A DNA stretch of 64,000 nucleotides. Source: Deinococcus puniceus (lineage in GTDB: Bacteria > Deinococcota > Deinococci > Deinococcales > Deinococcaceae). The first letter of the stretch is position 1; each line of letters begins with the position of its first letter. Shown here in pieces: positions 1 to 11,121 of this stretch. The position numbers were made by a program, and so were the translations under genes. The DNA lies in assembly GCF_001644565.1 (NCBI RefSeq), contig NZ_CP011387.1, forward strand, positions 1,100,501 through 1,164,500, given 5' to 3'. The notes under the pieces were generated by a model. It was not told the origin of the DNA and did no database searches. It saw nothing but the letters and a program-made list of their open reading frames with translations.

Positions 1-28
1 CCTGTTCTCATAAAGGAGTTTGATCCCC

Positions 29-1038
<1,010 letters not shown>

Positions 1039-1042
<4 letters not shown>

Positions 1043-2850
1043 CCGCCGTCAATCCTACGGCCCCCAAACGCACCCTTCCTGCGCCTGACCGTACCTTTTT
1101 GTTGGTGCTGTTTTTCATCGTCACCAGCGCGCTCCTGCTGGCCTCTCATAATCAGGATATCTTGAACGGGCCGCTGGGCAACGTACTCCGCAATCCCATT
1201 CTGGAAGCCGTCGTGGTGTCGCTGTTCCTCGCCAACGTGCTGTTCGCCTACTTGTGGCGGGCCGCGCCCTGGGCCAAAGCCCTGGTGGGCCTCGGCAGCC
1301 TGCTGTTCGTGCTGCCCCTGGCGGGCCGCGCCGATACCAGCTTGCTCGACCTCAGCATTCAAATCATGATTTTTGCAGCGCTGGCCCTCGGCCTCAACAT
1401 CGTGGTCGGTCTGGCCGGTCTGCTGGATTTGGGGTACGTGGCCTTCTTCGCGGTAGGTGCGTATACGTGGGGGGTATTCGCCAGCCCACGCTTCGCGGAA
1501 CTTCTGAAATTCGCCAACGAAAATCCGGGTGCTGCCGGTGGCCCGACCCTGCTGCTCGGCGTCGTCACCATGTTGGCGGGCCTGTGCCTGTATGTGTGGT
1601 TTCAGAGGCGTCAATTCGATACGCGGGCGGCTTGGATCATTACGGTGGCCCTCAGCGCCAGCCTGTTCGCCTGGTTCTGGATAGGCCGCAGCATCTTTAC
1701 GCTGGGCGAGCAACTGTGGAGTCCCACGGTGTTGTGGCTCATCTTCGTTCCCCTCATCATCTACCTCGTCACCCTCGCCGTGAAGCACCAACGCGGGGCC
1801 GAAGTCCGCAATGACCTGCTCGGGCTGAGCCGCATCATCAGTGGCTTGGCCGGAGTCGTGGGTCTGATTCTGGTCATCCGCGCCATCAACCTCTTTATCG
1901 CTTCCCGTGCGGCGGGCTTGGAGTCGGGCATCGACCCCAACTTCTTCTGGCTGTTCCTGGCGATCAGCGTCTTGGCGGCGGCCATCGTGGGCGTCCTGAT
2001 CGGCCTGCCCGTGCTGAAGCTCAAGGGCGATTACCTCGCCATCATTACGCTGGGCCTCGGAGAAGTGATCCGGGTGCTGGCCAACAACCTCGATCTGTAC
2101 ACGGCAGGTTCTCAGGGCATCACGCCCATCAAGAGCGCCGCTGTGCCGTGGTTCAACTCGCTGGCAGGCTTCCTCGGCTTTACCGAAGATCAGCACTACC
2201 TGCTGTTCCTGTACGTGCTGGTGTTGGTCGTCGTCGCCATCATCCTGCTGGTCAATGTGCGTTTGGATCGTAGCCGGATTGGCCGCGCCTGGATCGCCAT
2301 CCGCGACGATGAAGTGGCGGCTCAGGCGATGGGCGTGCCGCTGGTGCAGACCAAGCTGATCGCCTTTGCCACCGGAGCCAGCTTCGCAGGGGTCATGGGT
2401 ATGATCTTTGCCGCCAAACAGACCTTTATCAGCCCCGAAAGTTTCAACCTGTTCCAGAGCATCGGCGTGCTGAGCATGGTCATTTTGGGCGGCATGGGCT
2501 CGTTCCCCGGTGTGATTCTGGGTGCAACGGTGGTCACGCTGCTGAACCTACGCATCCTGCCCGGACTGGGGGAAGCCACCGCCAACATTTCCTGGATTCC
2601 CCAGCAGGTCAACCCCGGCCAGTTGCAGCGCCTCGTTTTCGGTGCCATTTTGGTGGCCATCATGTTGCTGCGCCCCGAAGGACTGCTGCCCAACAAGCGG
2701 CGCGTGCTGGAACTGCACCACGATGAAAACCAGGAAGACGACAGCGCCGAGGGCAACGCGGGGGCGCTGGGTGCGGGCAACACCGGTGACGTATACAGTC
2801 CCGGCAAAGCACCCATCAAAGAAGATGACCGTTCGGGAGGTGCCAAGTGA
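1039..2850 (+). CDS. livM: Branched-chain amino-acid ABC transporter permease LivM (long form)
   Basis: Second permease of the Liv transporter. The core LivM region is clear: IFAALALGLNIVVGLAGLLD near residue 115, GLPVLKLKGDYLAIITLGLGE near 325, and the ATPase-contact loop GRAWIAIRDDEVAAQAMGV near 420. At 603 residues it is far longer than usual LivM proteins. The extra length is N-terminal hydrophobic segments, an enlarged middle with additional membrane spans (about residues 150-300), and a hydrophilic Asp/Glu/Gly-rich tail of about 45 residues. Start ATG overlaps the livH stop and the stop overlaps the GTG of livG, so the genes are translationally coupled. Confidence 0.94.
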
Positions 2851-3689
2851 CCGCTTCACTCTCCAAACCCAGTTCCATTTCCAGTTCCAATATTCTGGAA
2901 GTGCAGAACGTCACCAAGATTTTCGGCGGTCTGACTGCCGTGAACGACGTGACCATGAACATCCCCGACCGCTCCATCATCAGCGTGATCGGGCCGAACG
3001 GGGCAGGCAAAACCACCTTCTTCAACATGATCACGGGGATTTACACGCCCACCAAAGGCACCATCCGGCTGGCGGGCCGCGAAATGGTGGGCCTGCGCCC
3101 TGATCAGGTCGTGGAAGCCGGAATTGCCCGCACCTTTCAGAACATCCGGCTGTTTTCTACCATGTCCAGCGAAGAAAACATCATGGTGGGCCGTCATGTT
3201 CGCCTGAAAAGCACCTTCATCGACGCTGTGCTGCACACCAAACGCTTTCACCAGTCGGAAGCCGAAGCGCGGGAAGCCGCCCGCGTGATGCTGGATTTCG
3301 TGGGCCTGAGCAAGTGGCGCAACGAACTGGCGACCAACTTGCCCTACGGCGATCAGCGCAAACTGGAGATTGCCCGTGCGCTGGCCACCACGCCCAAATT
3401 GGTGCTGCTGGACGAACCCGCCGCAGGCATGAACCCCCGCGAAACTGAAGACCTGAAGGCCCTGATCCGCCGCATCCGTGACGATTTGGGCGTCACAGTG
3501 TGCTTGATCGAACACGATATGCGCCTCGTGATGACCCTCTCGGAGTACATCACCGTGCTGGATTACGGTTCCAAGATCAGTGAAGGCCTGCCCCATCAGG
3601 TTCGCAACGACCCCCGCGTGATGGAAGCGTACCTCGGGCGCGGCGCGGCGGCGGGCGAATACGGCAAGGAGGCCACCCCGAATGCCTGA
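2847..3689 (+). CDS. livG: Branched-chain amino-acid ABC transporter ATP-binding protein LivG
   Basis: Cytoplasmic ATPase subunit. Walker A is GPNGAGKT near residue 50. The signature region reads LPYGDQRKLEIARAL, the LivG variant of LSGGQ. Walker B is LVLLDEPAAGMN, with the H-loop in CLIEHDMRLVM. The LivG-specific C-terminus (VRNDPRVMEAYLG) is present. The start is GTG at 2847, overlapping the livM stop (GTGA). A Ser-rich stretch of about 15 residues precedes the ABC domain. It overlaps livF by 8 nt. Confidence 0.96.
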   Translation: MTASLSKPSSISSSNILEVQNVTKIFGGLTAVNDVTMNIPDRSIISVIGPNGAGKTTFFNMITGIYTPTKGTIRLAGREMVGLRPDQVVEAGIARTFQNIRLFSTMSSEENIMVGRHVRLKSTFIDAVLHTKRFHQSEAEAREAARVMLDFVGLSKWRNELATNLPYGDQRKLEIARALATTPKLVLLDEPAAGMNPRETEDLKALIRRIRDDLGVTVCLIEHDMRLVMTLSEYITVLDYGSKISEGLPHQVRNDPRVMEAYLGRGAAAGEYGKEATPNA

Positions 3690-4434
3690 AGCAACCCTGC
3701 ACAAAACCCCCACCACCACCGAAATGCTGAATCTCACCGACGTTCACTCGTACTACGGCCATATTCACGCCCTCAAGGGCATCTCCATGACCGTGAACGA
3801 GGGCGAAATCGTGGCCCTGATCGGTGGCAACGGCGCGGGCAAAACCACGACGCTCCGCACGATCAGCGGCATGATGAAACCCAAGCACGGCACGCTGACC
3901 TACATGGGCCAGAACGCCGCCGGAATTCCCGCCCACATCATCATGGGGCGCGGCATGAGTCATGTGCCGGAAGGCCGCCGCATCTTCAAAGACCTGACTG
4001 TGCGCGAAAACCTTGAAGTGGGCGGCTACACCGTGACCGACAAGGCGGTCATCGAGCAGCGGATTCAGGAAGGCTTCGGCTTTTTTCCGCGTCTGAAAGA
4101 GCGTGAAAACCAGTTGGGCGGCACGATGTCGGGCGGCGAACAGCAGATGCTCGCCATTGCCCGCGCCCTGATGGTGAACCCCAAACTCCTGCTACTGGAC
4201 GAACCCAGCATGGGCCTGTCGCCGCTGTTTGTAGAAGCCATCTTCGACATCATCGTGAAGCTGAACAAAGAGCGCGGCATGACCATTTTGCTGGTGGAGC
4301 AAAACGCGAACATGGCCCTAGAAGTGGCCCACCGCGCCTACGTGATGCAAACCGGCGAGATCAAGCTGAGCGGCAAAGCCAGCGATATCGCGCAGGATGA
4401 AAGCGTGCGGAAAGCGTACTTGGGCGACGAATAG
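3682..4434 (+). CDS. livF: Branched-chain amino-acid ABC transporter ATP-binding protein LivF
   Basis: Second ATPase of the Liv transporter. Walker A is GGNGAGKTT near residue 48, signature MSGGEQQMLAIARALM, Walker B LLLLDEPSMGLSP, H-loop LVEQNANMAL. The C-terminus SVRKAYLGDE is typical of LivF. Length of 250 residues is slightly above the usual 235-240 because of a leader of about 13 residues before the ABC domain. It overlaps livG by 8 nt and is the last gene of the operon, followed by a strong hairpin terminator. Confidence 0.96.
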   Translation: MPEATLHKTPTTTEMLNLTDVHSYYGHIHALKGISMTVNEGEIVALIGGNGAGKTTTLRTISGMMKPKHGTLTYMGQNAAGIPAHIIMGRGMSHVPEGRRIFKDLTVRENLEVGGYTVTDKAVIEQRIQEGFGFFPRLKERENQLGGTMSGGEQQMLAIARALMVNPKLLLLDEPSMGLSPLFVEAIFDIIVKLNKERGMTILLVEQNANMALEVAHRAYVMQTGEIKLSGKASDIAQDESVRKAYLGDE

Positions 4435-4459
4435 AATTAAAAGATTAGACGGGAAGGAG

Positions 4460-4493
4460 AGAGGCCGGGGCAAAAGCTCTGGCCTCTTTCTTT
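4460..4493 (+). terminator. Rho-independent terminator after livF
   Basis: Outer arms AGAGGCC (4460-4466) and GGCCTCT (4481-4487) pair perfectly, and the inner GGGGC/GCTCT extends the stem to about 12 bp with G-T pairs around an AAAA loop. A T-rich run (4487-4493) follows. Confidence 0.85.
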
Positions 4494-4552
4494 GATTGTG
4501 GCTGGCGGCGCGACATCGTAGCCAAGCGTACCCGCCATTTATGCCGACCCGT

Positions 4553-4558
4553 TAGGCT
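4553..4558 (+). promoter_or_regulatory. Leaderless-type -10 (TAGGCT)
   Basis: TAGGCT, six nucleotides, then the GTG at 4565. No Shine-Dalgarno sequence fits. Confidence 0.5.
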
Positions 4559-4564
4559 GAGACT

Positions 4565-5542
4565 GTGAAAAAAGCTCTGTTGCTGGCCGCTGCCGCCGCT
4601 GCCCTCCTGTCGGCCTGCGCTCCGACCCAGACCACCTTCGATCCCCTTGTGCAGCCTCTCGCCACCGACTTGGGGCCGCACAACAACCTGATGGAATGGT
4701 GGTATGTCAGCGGCTCCCTGCCCGAAGAGGGACTGGCCTTCCACTGGGCGCAGTTTCAGGTCAGGCCGCCGGGAGTGCCGTTACCGATCATGATTTCGCA
4801 TGTGGCGGTCACTGATTTAGCCACAGGCAAGGTGACTTTTATCGAGAAAAATCCGGCGATTGGCAGCGGCACCGCCTCTTTTCCACCCCTGAAGCTGACC
4901 AATGGCGACTGGACATTTCAGCAGGAGGGCGGCGCGTTTGACCTGAAGGCGGGGCCGCTGAATGTCAGGCTGACGCCCCAAAAAGGCCCAGTAATTCATC
5001 CACCCGGCTACAGTGGCTCGCCCGAAACCGGATATTTGTACTATCAGGGCATCACAAGATTGGCGCTGGACGGCCAGATTAACGGGCGAACGGTGAAGGG
5101 CGAGGCGTGGCTAGACCACCAGTGGGGCAACCAAATTCCGGGGCAGGCAGCGCTGTGGGACTGGATGGCCGTGCAACTCGCGGGCGGCGAAGACCTGATG
5201 GTGTACCGCGTCCGAACGGCGGCGGGCAAGCAGACCCAACTCGTCGGCAGCATCGTGGACAAGGCGGGCGTGGCGCGGGCCGCCACCAATCTGACGCTGG
5301 AGCCGGGGCGCACGTGGACGGGCAGTGGGGGCCGGGTCTACACCCTGTCTTGGCGCGTGAAGGCCGACGAATTTGACCTGAATGTGGATGCCGTGCGCGA
5401 CGAACAAGAACTGCTGAGCCGCAGCACCAGCATCGCCTACTGGGAAGGGCCAGTGAGGGTCAGCGGCACTTGGCGCGGGCAGCCCGAAACAGGCAAGGGC
5501 ATGATGGAAATCGTGGGTGGATCGCTGGGGGGCGGGCGGTAG
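4565..5542 (+). CDS. AttH/CrtC-like lipocalin-fold lipoprotein
   Basis: Predicted lipoprotein of 325 residues: basic start, Ala/Leu-rich signal and lipobox LLSAC with Cys19. The mature part has the EWWYVSGSL motif near residue 40 and a second-half motif GEAWLDHQWGNQ near 180. Both are hallmarks of the AttH / hydroxyneurosporene synthase (CrtC, carotenoid 1,2-hydratase) family, which folds as two lipocalin-like barrels. Deinococci make carotenoids, but homologues with a lipobox are often simply called secreted AttH-like hydrolases, so the substrate is unknown. The GTG start sits 6 nt after a TAGGCT hexamer. It stands alone between the liv terminator and a minus-strand gene. Confidence 0.75.
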   Translation: MKKALLLAAAAAALLSACAPTQTTFDPLVQPLATDLGPHNNLMEWWYVSGSLPEEGLAFHWAQFQVRPPGVPLPIMISHVAVTDLATGKVTFIEKNPAIGSGTASFPPLKLTNGDWTFQQEGGAFDLKAGPLNVRLTPQKGPVIHPPGYSGSPETGYLYYQGITRLALDGQINGRTVKGEAWLDHQWGNQIPGQAALWDWMAVQLAGGEDLMVYRVRTAAGKQTQLVGSIVDKAGVARAATNLTLEPGRTWTGSGGRVYTLSWRVKADEFDLNVDAVRDEQELLSRSTSIAYWEGPVRVSGTWRGQPETGKGMMEIVGGSLGGGR

Positions 5543-5557
5543 GGCAGGCCAAACAGG

Positions 5558-6103
5558 TTACGAAGTGGGGTGGGCGCGACGTTGCTGACGGGATTTCCCC
5601 GCCACATCGGCCCAGATCCCCACTCCGCAGACCAGTCCTATGGCGAGGGTGGCCGACAGGAAGGGCTGAAATCCTTGCGTCATTCCCGCGCCCGGAATGG
5701 GGAGAGCGCAGAAGGCAGCTAAGCCCAACAACAGGGGAGTCGAGAGCAGTTCAGCGGGCTTGAGGTGCGCTGCCAAATTGGCCTGCTGCAACCACTGTGG
5801 GGATTTACTTTTCCTGTTCACGATGAGCTGAGGATCAATGTTGTATTTCTGGCACGCACGGACAAGCACCACCGAAATCAGCAGTAGCAGCAACAGGTAC
5901 AGGTTCGGCAGGTAGGCGAAGATGCCGACGACCTCTGCTCGTGCGGATGGAAATGACATGAGCCATTGGCCGAAGCTCCAGATCAGGATATTCAGAGCGG
6001 CGATAGCCCCAATAAGTTGCCAAGCAGTCTTCATGCGCGCCAGAGCCAACGAACAGGTCATGATCAACAGGATGGAGCCGAAGTAGAAGAGGATGGGTTC
6101 CAT
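5558..6103 (-). CDS. Uncharacterised multi-pass membrane protein
   Basis: About 181 residues with roughly five hydrophobic segments (near residues 1-20, 25-45, 60-80, 130-150, 155-175) and a basic loop around residues 85-110 (RACQKYNIDPQLIVNRKSK). I do not recognise the family. The ATG at 6103 has AGGA about 9 nt upstream, and a TAGACT hexamer lies further up near 6130, giving a short leader. A TTG at 6124 is in frame but would abut that hexamer. It converges on the preceding lipoprotein gene and diverges from clpB. Confidence 0.6.
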   Translation of the reverse strand: MEPILFYFGSILLIMTCSLALARMKTAWQLIGAIAALNILIWSFGQWLMSFPSARAEVVGIFAYLPNLYLLLLLLISVVLVRACQKYNIDPQLIVNRKSKSPQWLQQANLAAHLKPAELLSTPLLLGLAAFCALPIPGAGMTQGFQPFLSATLAIGLVCGVGIWADVAGKSRQQRRAHPTS

Positions 6104-6215
6104 ACAGTCACGTCCTGTGGTCAAGTCTAATGACCATGTGGCTAGAATAATAGAGCAGAAGGGCTGGGGCGGAGGGCTTAATCTGATTGGACTAGCCTCG
6201 GCCTTGAATCAGGCA

Positions 6216-6235
6216 CAATAAACTTCAATAAACTT
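6216..6235 (+). repeat. Tandem CAATAAACTT direct repeat
   Basis: Two perfect head-to-tail copies of CAATAAACTT (6216-6225 and 6226-6235), the second running into the clpB -35 region. Confidence 0.7.
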
Positions 6236-6253
6236 GACATGACTGCACTCAAG
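6233..6253 (+). promoter_or_regulatory. HspR-type HAIR operator upstream of clpB
   Basis: CTTGACA, seven bases, then ACTCAAG. The known HspR-associated inverted repeat is CTTGAGT-N7-ACTCAAG, so the right arm matches 7 of 7 and the left arm 5 of 7, with correct spacing. It covers the clpB -35 box and half of the spacer, the expected position for a repressor. Confidence 0.8.
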
Positions 6254-6262
6254 TTTCAGAAT
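6234..6262 (+). promoter_or_regulatory. clpB promoter
   Basis: TTGACA at 6234-6239, a 17-nt spacer, and CAGAAT at 6257-6262 (4 of 6 to TATAAT). It predicts a 5' leader of about 55 nt before the TTG start at 6326. Confidence 0.65.
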
Positions 6263-6325
6263 AGACCCAGACTGATCGCACTCTAGGCCATCCTTTTTTG
6301 ACGGCACTCTCTGGGGGGAACGACT

Positions 6326-8884
6326 TTGAATCCTGAACGACTGACCGAAGCCAGCGCGGGGGCCATTGCTGCCGCCCAACAATTGGCGCAAAACAACCAA
6401 CACCAGACCATTACGCCCGCGCATGTCTTGCGAACCTTGACCGACAACGACACCGCCTCCCGCGCCCTTATTGTGGCAGGCGGCGACTTGAAGGCCATTC
6501 GCGCCGCGCTGGACGCCGATATTGCCAAGCTGCCGCGTGTGCAGGCAGCGGGCGACAGCCTTTATTTAGACCCCGCGCTAGACCGTGCCTTCCGCGCCGC
6601 CGAAGCCGAAGCCACCGCGCTAGGCGACAGCTTTATTGCCGCCGACGCGCTGCTGTTGGCCCTGCGCGGAGAAACCAAAGTAGCGGGCCTGCCGAAAGTC
6701 GCTGACCTGAAAACCGCCGTGCAACAGCAGCGCAAAGGAAAAACCGTGACCAGCAAAACCAGTGAACAGCAATTCGACGCCCTTGAAAAATACGGCACCG
6801 ACCTGACCCAGCGTGCCCGCGACGGCAAATTCGACCCCGTCATTGGCCGCGATGAAGAGATTCGCCGCGCCATGCAAATCCTCTTGCGGCGCACCAAAAA
6901 CAACCCGGTGCTGATCGGGGAACCGGGCGTGGGCAAAACCGCGATTGCCGAGGGTCTCGCCATCCGGATTGTGAAGGGCGACGTGCCGGAGGGCCTGCGA
7001 AACAAGCGTATCGTCTCGCTGGAAATGGGGAGCCTGCTGGCTGGGGCCAAGTTCCGGGGCGAGTTCGAGGAACGGCTTAAGGGCGTCATAGACGAGGTGA
7101 TCGCCTCGGCGGGCGAAGTGATCTTATTTGTAGACGAGATTCATACCATTGTGGGCGCGGGGAAAACCGAGGGCAGTCCCGACGCGGGCAATATGCTGAA
7201 GCCCGCTTTGGCACGCGGCGAACTGCACCTGATTGGCGCAACGACGCTGGGCGAGTACCGCGACATAGAGAAAGACCCGGCGCTGGAGCGGCGCTTTCAG
7301 CCCGTGTTCGTGGCCGAACCCAGTGTGGAAGACACTATTTCCATTCTGCGTGGCATCAAAGAACGCTATCAGGTGCACCACAACGTCGAAATTACCGATC
7401 CCGCGCTGGTGGCCGCCGCCCAACTCAGTCACCGCTACATCACGGATCGGCAGTTGCCCGATAAGGCGATTGACCTGATTGACGAGTCTGCTGCCCGCCT
7501 GAGAATGGCGCTGGAAAGCAGCCCGGAGCGGATAGACCAATTGCAGCGCCGCAAACTGCAACTGGAAATCGAGCGCGAAGCTCTGAAGCGTGAAAAAGAT
7601 CAGGACTCTCAAAACCGTTTGCTGGACATAGAAGGCAGCCTGCGAACCCTGACCGACGAACTGGGCGACGTACAGGCCCGCTGGGAAGGCGAGCGCCAAG
7701 AGGTGGCCGTGCTGCGTGAGAAACGCGAGGCGCTGGATCAGGTGCGAACCGCCATAGAAAAGGCGCGGCGTGAATACAATTTGCAGCAGGCCGCCGAACT
7801 GGAATACGGCACGCTGCCCCAGCTGGAGCGCGAAGTGCAGGAGCTGGAGCGCAAGCTGAAGGGGGCGGAATTCGCCCACATGGAAGTGACCGAAGAAGAC
7901 ATTGCCGCCGTCGTGAGCCGATGGACGGGCATTCCGGTGAGCAAGTTGGTGGAAGGCGAACGCGAAAAGTTGCTGCGCCTAGAAGAGCAGTTGCACAACC
8001 GCGTGATCGGGCAAGACCGCGCCATCGTCAGTGTGGCCGACACGATTCGCCGCGCCCGCGCTGGCCTGAACGACCCGAACCGCCCGCTGGGATCGTTCAT
8101 GTTCTTGGGGCCAACCGGGGTAGGCAAGACCGAACTGGCCCGCGCTCTGGCCGAATTTCTGTTCGATTCCCATGACGCGATGGTGCGGCTGGACATGTCG
8201 GAGTACATGGAGAAGCACACGGTGGCCCGCCTGATCGGAGCGCCTCCCGGCTATGTGGGCTACGAGGAAGGCGGCCAACTGACCGAAGCCGTGCGCCGCC
8301 GCCCCTACGCCGTGCTGCTGTTCGACGAAATCGAGAAGGCCCACCCAGACGTGTTTAACGTGCTGTTGCAAGTGCTGGACGATGGCCGCCTGACCGATGG
8401 ACAGGGCCGCACGGTGGACTTCCGCAACACTCTGATTATCCTGACCAGCAACGTGGGCAGCCCCCTGATTCTGGAAGCGCAGGCCAGAGGCGAGGACGCC
8501 GACGCCATTCGTGACGCTGTGCTGGGCGAGTTGCAAGACCAATTCCGCCCCGAATTCCTGAACCGCGTAGACGACATTATCGTGTTCGATGCGCTTACCG
8601 CCGCTGACCTGCACAAGATCGTGGATATTCAGTTGCGCGGTTTGGTGGGCCGCCTCGCCGAACGCCGCGTGACGCTGCACCTCAGCCCCAACGCCAAGGA
8701 TCAGTTGGCCCGCCTCGGCTACGATCCGGCCTACGGCGCACGGCCCCTGAAGCGTGCCATTGCCCGCGAAATAGAAACGCCGCTGGCCCGCGAAATCCTG
8801 CAAGGCCTGTTGCCTGACGGCAGCGTGCTGAACGTAGATTTCAGAGACGGACGGTTTAAATTTGAAACTGGAGTGCTGAACTAA
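6326..8884 (+). CDS. clpB: ATP-dependent chaperone ClpB
   Basis: Hexameric AAA+ disaggregase that works with DnaK to rescue aggregated proteins. Order: Clp N domain (about 1-145), AAA1 with Walker A GEPGVGKT at 198-205 and [10 protein letters not shown], the long coiled-coil middle domain (about 395-520) that distinguishes ClpB from ClpC/ClpA, and AAA2 with GPTGVGKT at 595-602 and the pore loop GYVGYEEGG. The C-terminal small domain includes GARPLKRAI. Length of 852 residues is normal. The start is TTG with a GGGGGA Shine-Dalgarno about 7 nt upstream. Heat-shock control by HspR is suggested by the operator in front. It converges on radA. Confidence 0.97.
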   Translation: MNPERLTEASAGAIAAAQQLAQNNQHQTITPAHVLRTLTDNDTASRALIVAGGDLKAIRAALDADIAKLPRVQAAGDSLYLDPALDRAFRAAEAEATALGDSFIAADALLLALRGETKVAGLPKVADLKTAVQQQRKGKTVTSKTSEQQFDALEKYGTDLTQRARDGKFDPVIGRDEEIRRAMQILLRRTKNNPVLIGEPGVGKTAIAEGLAIRIVKGDVPEGLRNKRIVSLEMGSLLAGAKFRGEFEERLKGVIDEVIASAGEVILFVDEIHTIVGAGKTEGSPDAGNMLKPALARGELHLIGATTLGEYRDIEKDPALERRFQPVFVAEPSVEDTISILRGIKERYQVHHNVEITDPALVAAAQLSHRYITDRQLPDKAIDLIDESAARLRMALESSPERIDQLQRRKLQLEIEREALKREKDQDSQNRLLDIEGSLRTLTDELGDVQARWEGERQEVAVLREKREALDQVRTAIEKARREYNLQQAAELEYGTLPQLEREVQELERKLKGAEFAHMEVTEEDIAAVVSRWTGIPVSKLVEGEREKLLRLEEQLHNRVIGQDRAIVSVADTIRRARAGLNDPNRPLGSFMFLGPTGVGKTELARALAEFLFDSHDAMVRLDMSEYMEKHTVARLIGAPPGYVGYEEGGQLTEAVRRRPYAVLLFDEIEKAHPDVFNVLLQVLDDGRLTDGQGRTVDFRNTLIILTSNVGSPLILEAQARGEDADAIRDAVLGELQDQFRPEFLNRVDDIIVFDALTAADLHKIVDIQLRGLVGRLAERRVTLHLSPNAKDQLARLGYDPAYGARPLKRAIAREIETPLAREILQGLLPDGSVLNVDFRDGRFKFETGVLN

Positions 8885-8910
8885 GGACTGGGTAGGGGAG
8901 GGACAGAGAA

Positions 8911-8945
8911 GAAAGCCGCTGCCTGATGCTTGGGCGGCGGCTTTC
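8911..8945. terminator. Bidirectional hairpin between clpB and radA
   Basis: GAAAGCCGCTGCC (8911-8923) pairs with GGCGGCGGCTTTC (8933-8945) with one G-T pair. It lies between convergent genes. The T-tract is weak on either strand. Confidence 0.7.
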
Positions 8946-9010
8946 GTTATGGAGTCAAACATTATGACTGGATATGTCAGTTGAGCACGAGAACGTGAGC
9001 AACGATCAGG

Positions 9011-10363
<1,353 letters not shown>

Positions 10364-10368
10364 GAGGG

Positions 10369-10659
10369 TTATTCACCCGCGGTCAGTGCGCCGGGGCGGG
10401 CATCGGCACGCCAGTACAGCCCGTCTTTGGTGGCGAGGTAATCGCCTTCCACCAATTCGGTGAGGAACACGTTCATGTCTTCGGCAGTGCTGTGATCACT
10501 CAGAATCTTATCCACTTGCTCGGCGGTGTAAGACACGCCGGGTTCAAACAAGCCCGTGAAGTAGTCCAAAATAGCGAGCTGGTGGGCGCGGCGGCGGTCT
10601 GAAGGCCAGCCCGTAATGCGGCCTTGTTCGTCTTGAAATGCGGCGATACTTTTCGTCAT
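10369..10659 (-). CDS. DUF2087 domain protein
   Basis: Small 96-residue protein. The [18 protein letters not shown] segment, then [20 protein letters not shown] and DGLYWR, follow the DUF2087 pattern, a winged-helix-like domain often fused to ArsR-type regulators or standing alone. Function is unknown. A DNA-binding or regulatory role is only inferred from the fold. It is 5 nt upstream of radA on the same strand and probably forms an operon with it. The ATG sits 7 nt after TAAGAT. Confidence 0.75.
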   Translation of the reverse strand: MTKSIAAFQDEQGRITGWPSDRRRAHQLAILDYFTGLFEPGVSYTAEQVDKILSDHSTAEDMNVFLTELVEGDYLATKDGLYWRADARPGALTAGE

Positions 10660-10666
10660 AACCTCT

Positions 10667-10672
10667 ATCTTA
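10667..10672 (-). promoter_or_regulatory. Leaderless-type -10 (TAAGAT)
   Basis: On the minus strand TAAGAT, seven nucleotides, then the ATG at 10659. This is the likely promoter of the DUF2087-radA pair. Confidence 0.5.
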
Positions 10673-10725
10673 GGGCATCAGTGGCGGGAAAACTGGGTAA
10701 GAAGTGGGAATAGATGAGGGTGGGT

Positions 10726-11031
10726 TCAGGTGGGGCGGCGTGTTCGGAAATACAGCAGTAAAGGCAATCTGAACGATGGCCCCACGCACACGGCCCCCAG
10801 CGCCGCCACCCACCACAGCCGCACGCCGCGCCGTCCTTCGGCAGCCGCAAAAATGACGACAGCCACCGCCGACAAAATCACGTCCCACCAACCGAACGCC
10901 GCGATGCGTGAAGCGCGGATTTCTTGCACCGCCAACGGAAGATTCAGGCCATGTTCAGCCAGCTAAGGGATGACTTGAAAGAAGGGAACGGCGAATCCCA
11001 AAACGGCCAGCACCAGATAGACGATCGACAT
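10726..11031 (-). pseudogene. DUF2834 membrane protein interrupted by an in-frame amber codon
   Basis: Read from the ATG at 11031, the frame gives 22 residues (MSIVYLVLAVLGF...FFQVIP), then TAG at 10963-10965. It continues in the same frame with LAEHGLNLPL, then WWDVILSAVAVVIFAAAEGRR and PSFRLPLLLYFRTR, ending at 10726. The joined product of about 100 residues matches DUF2834 from end to end (first helix, aehG-l loop, D/E-GRR, s-alPLfLYlR). Family members commonly have Trp before the 'laehG' segment, so TGG to TAG is the simplest explanation. A TTG at 10935 could start a truncated 69-residue product. Alternatives are a sequencing error or suppression. Confidence 0.7.
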
Positions 11032-11064
11032 GGCCCACGGTAACTGACTTTTCGGGCACGAGAA

Positions 11065-11096
11065 AGGGCAGGCGGCCCACCTTCTCCGTCTGCCCT
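11065..11096 (-). terminator. clpC terminator
   Basis: AGGGCAGGCGG (11065-11075) pairs with CCGTCTGCCCT (11086-11096) with one G-T pair. Read on the minus strand it follows the clpC stop by about 25 nt and is followed by TTTCTC. Confidence 0.75.
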
Positions 11097-11121
11097 AATT
11101 TGCTGCTTGCTTTGAACTTGC

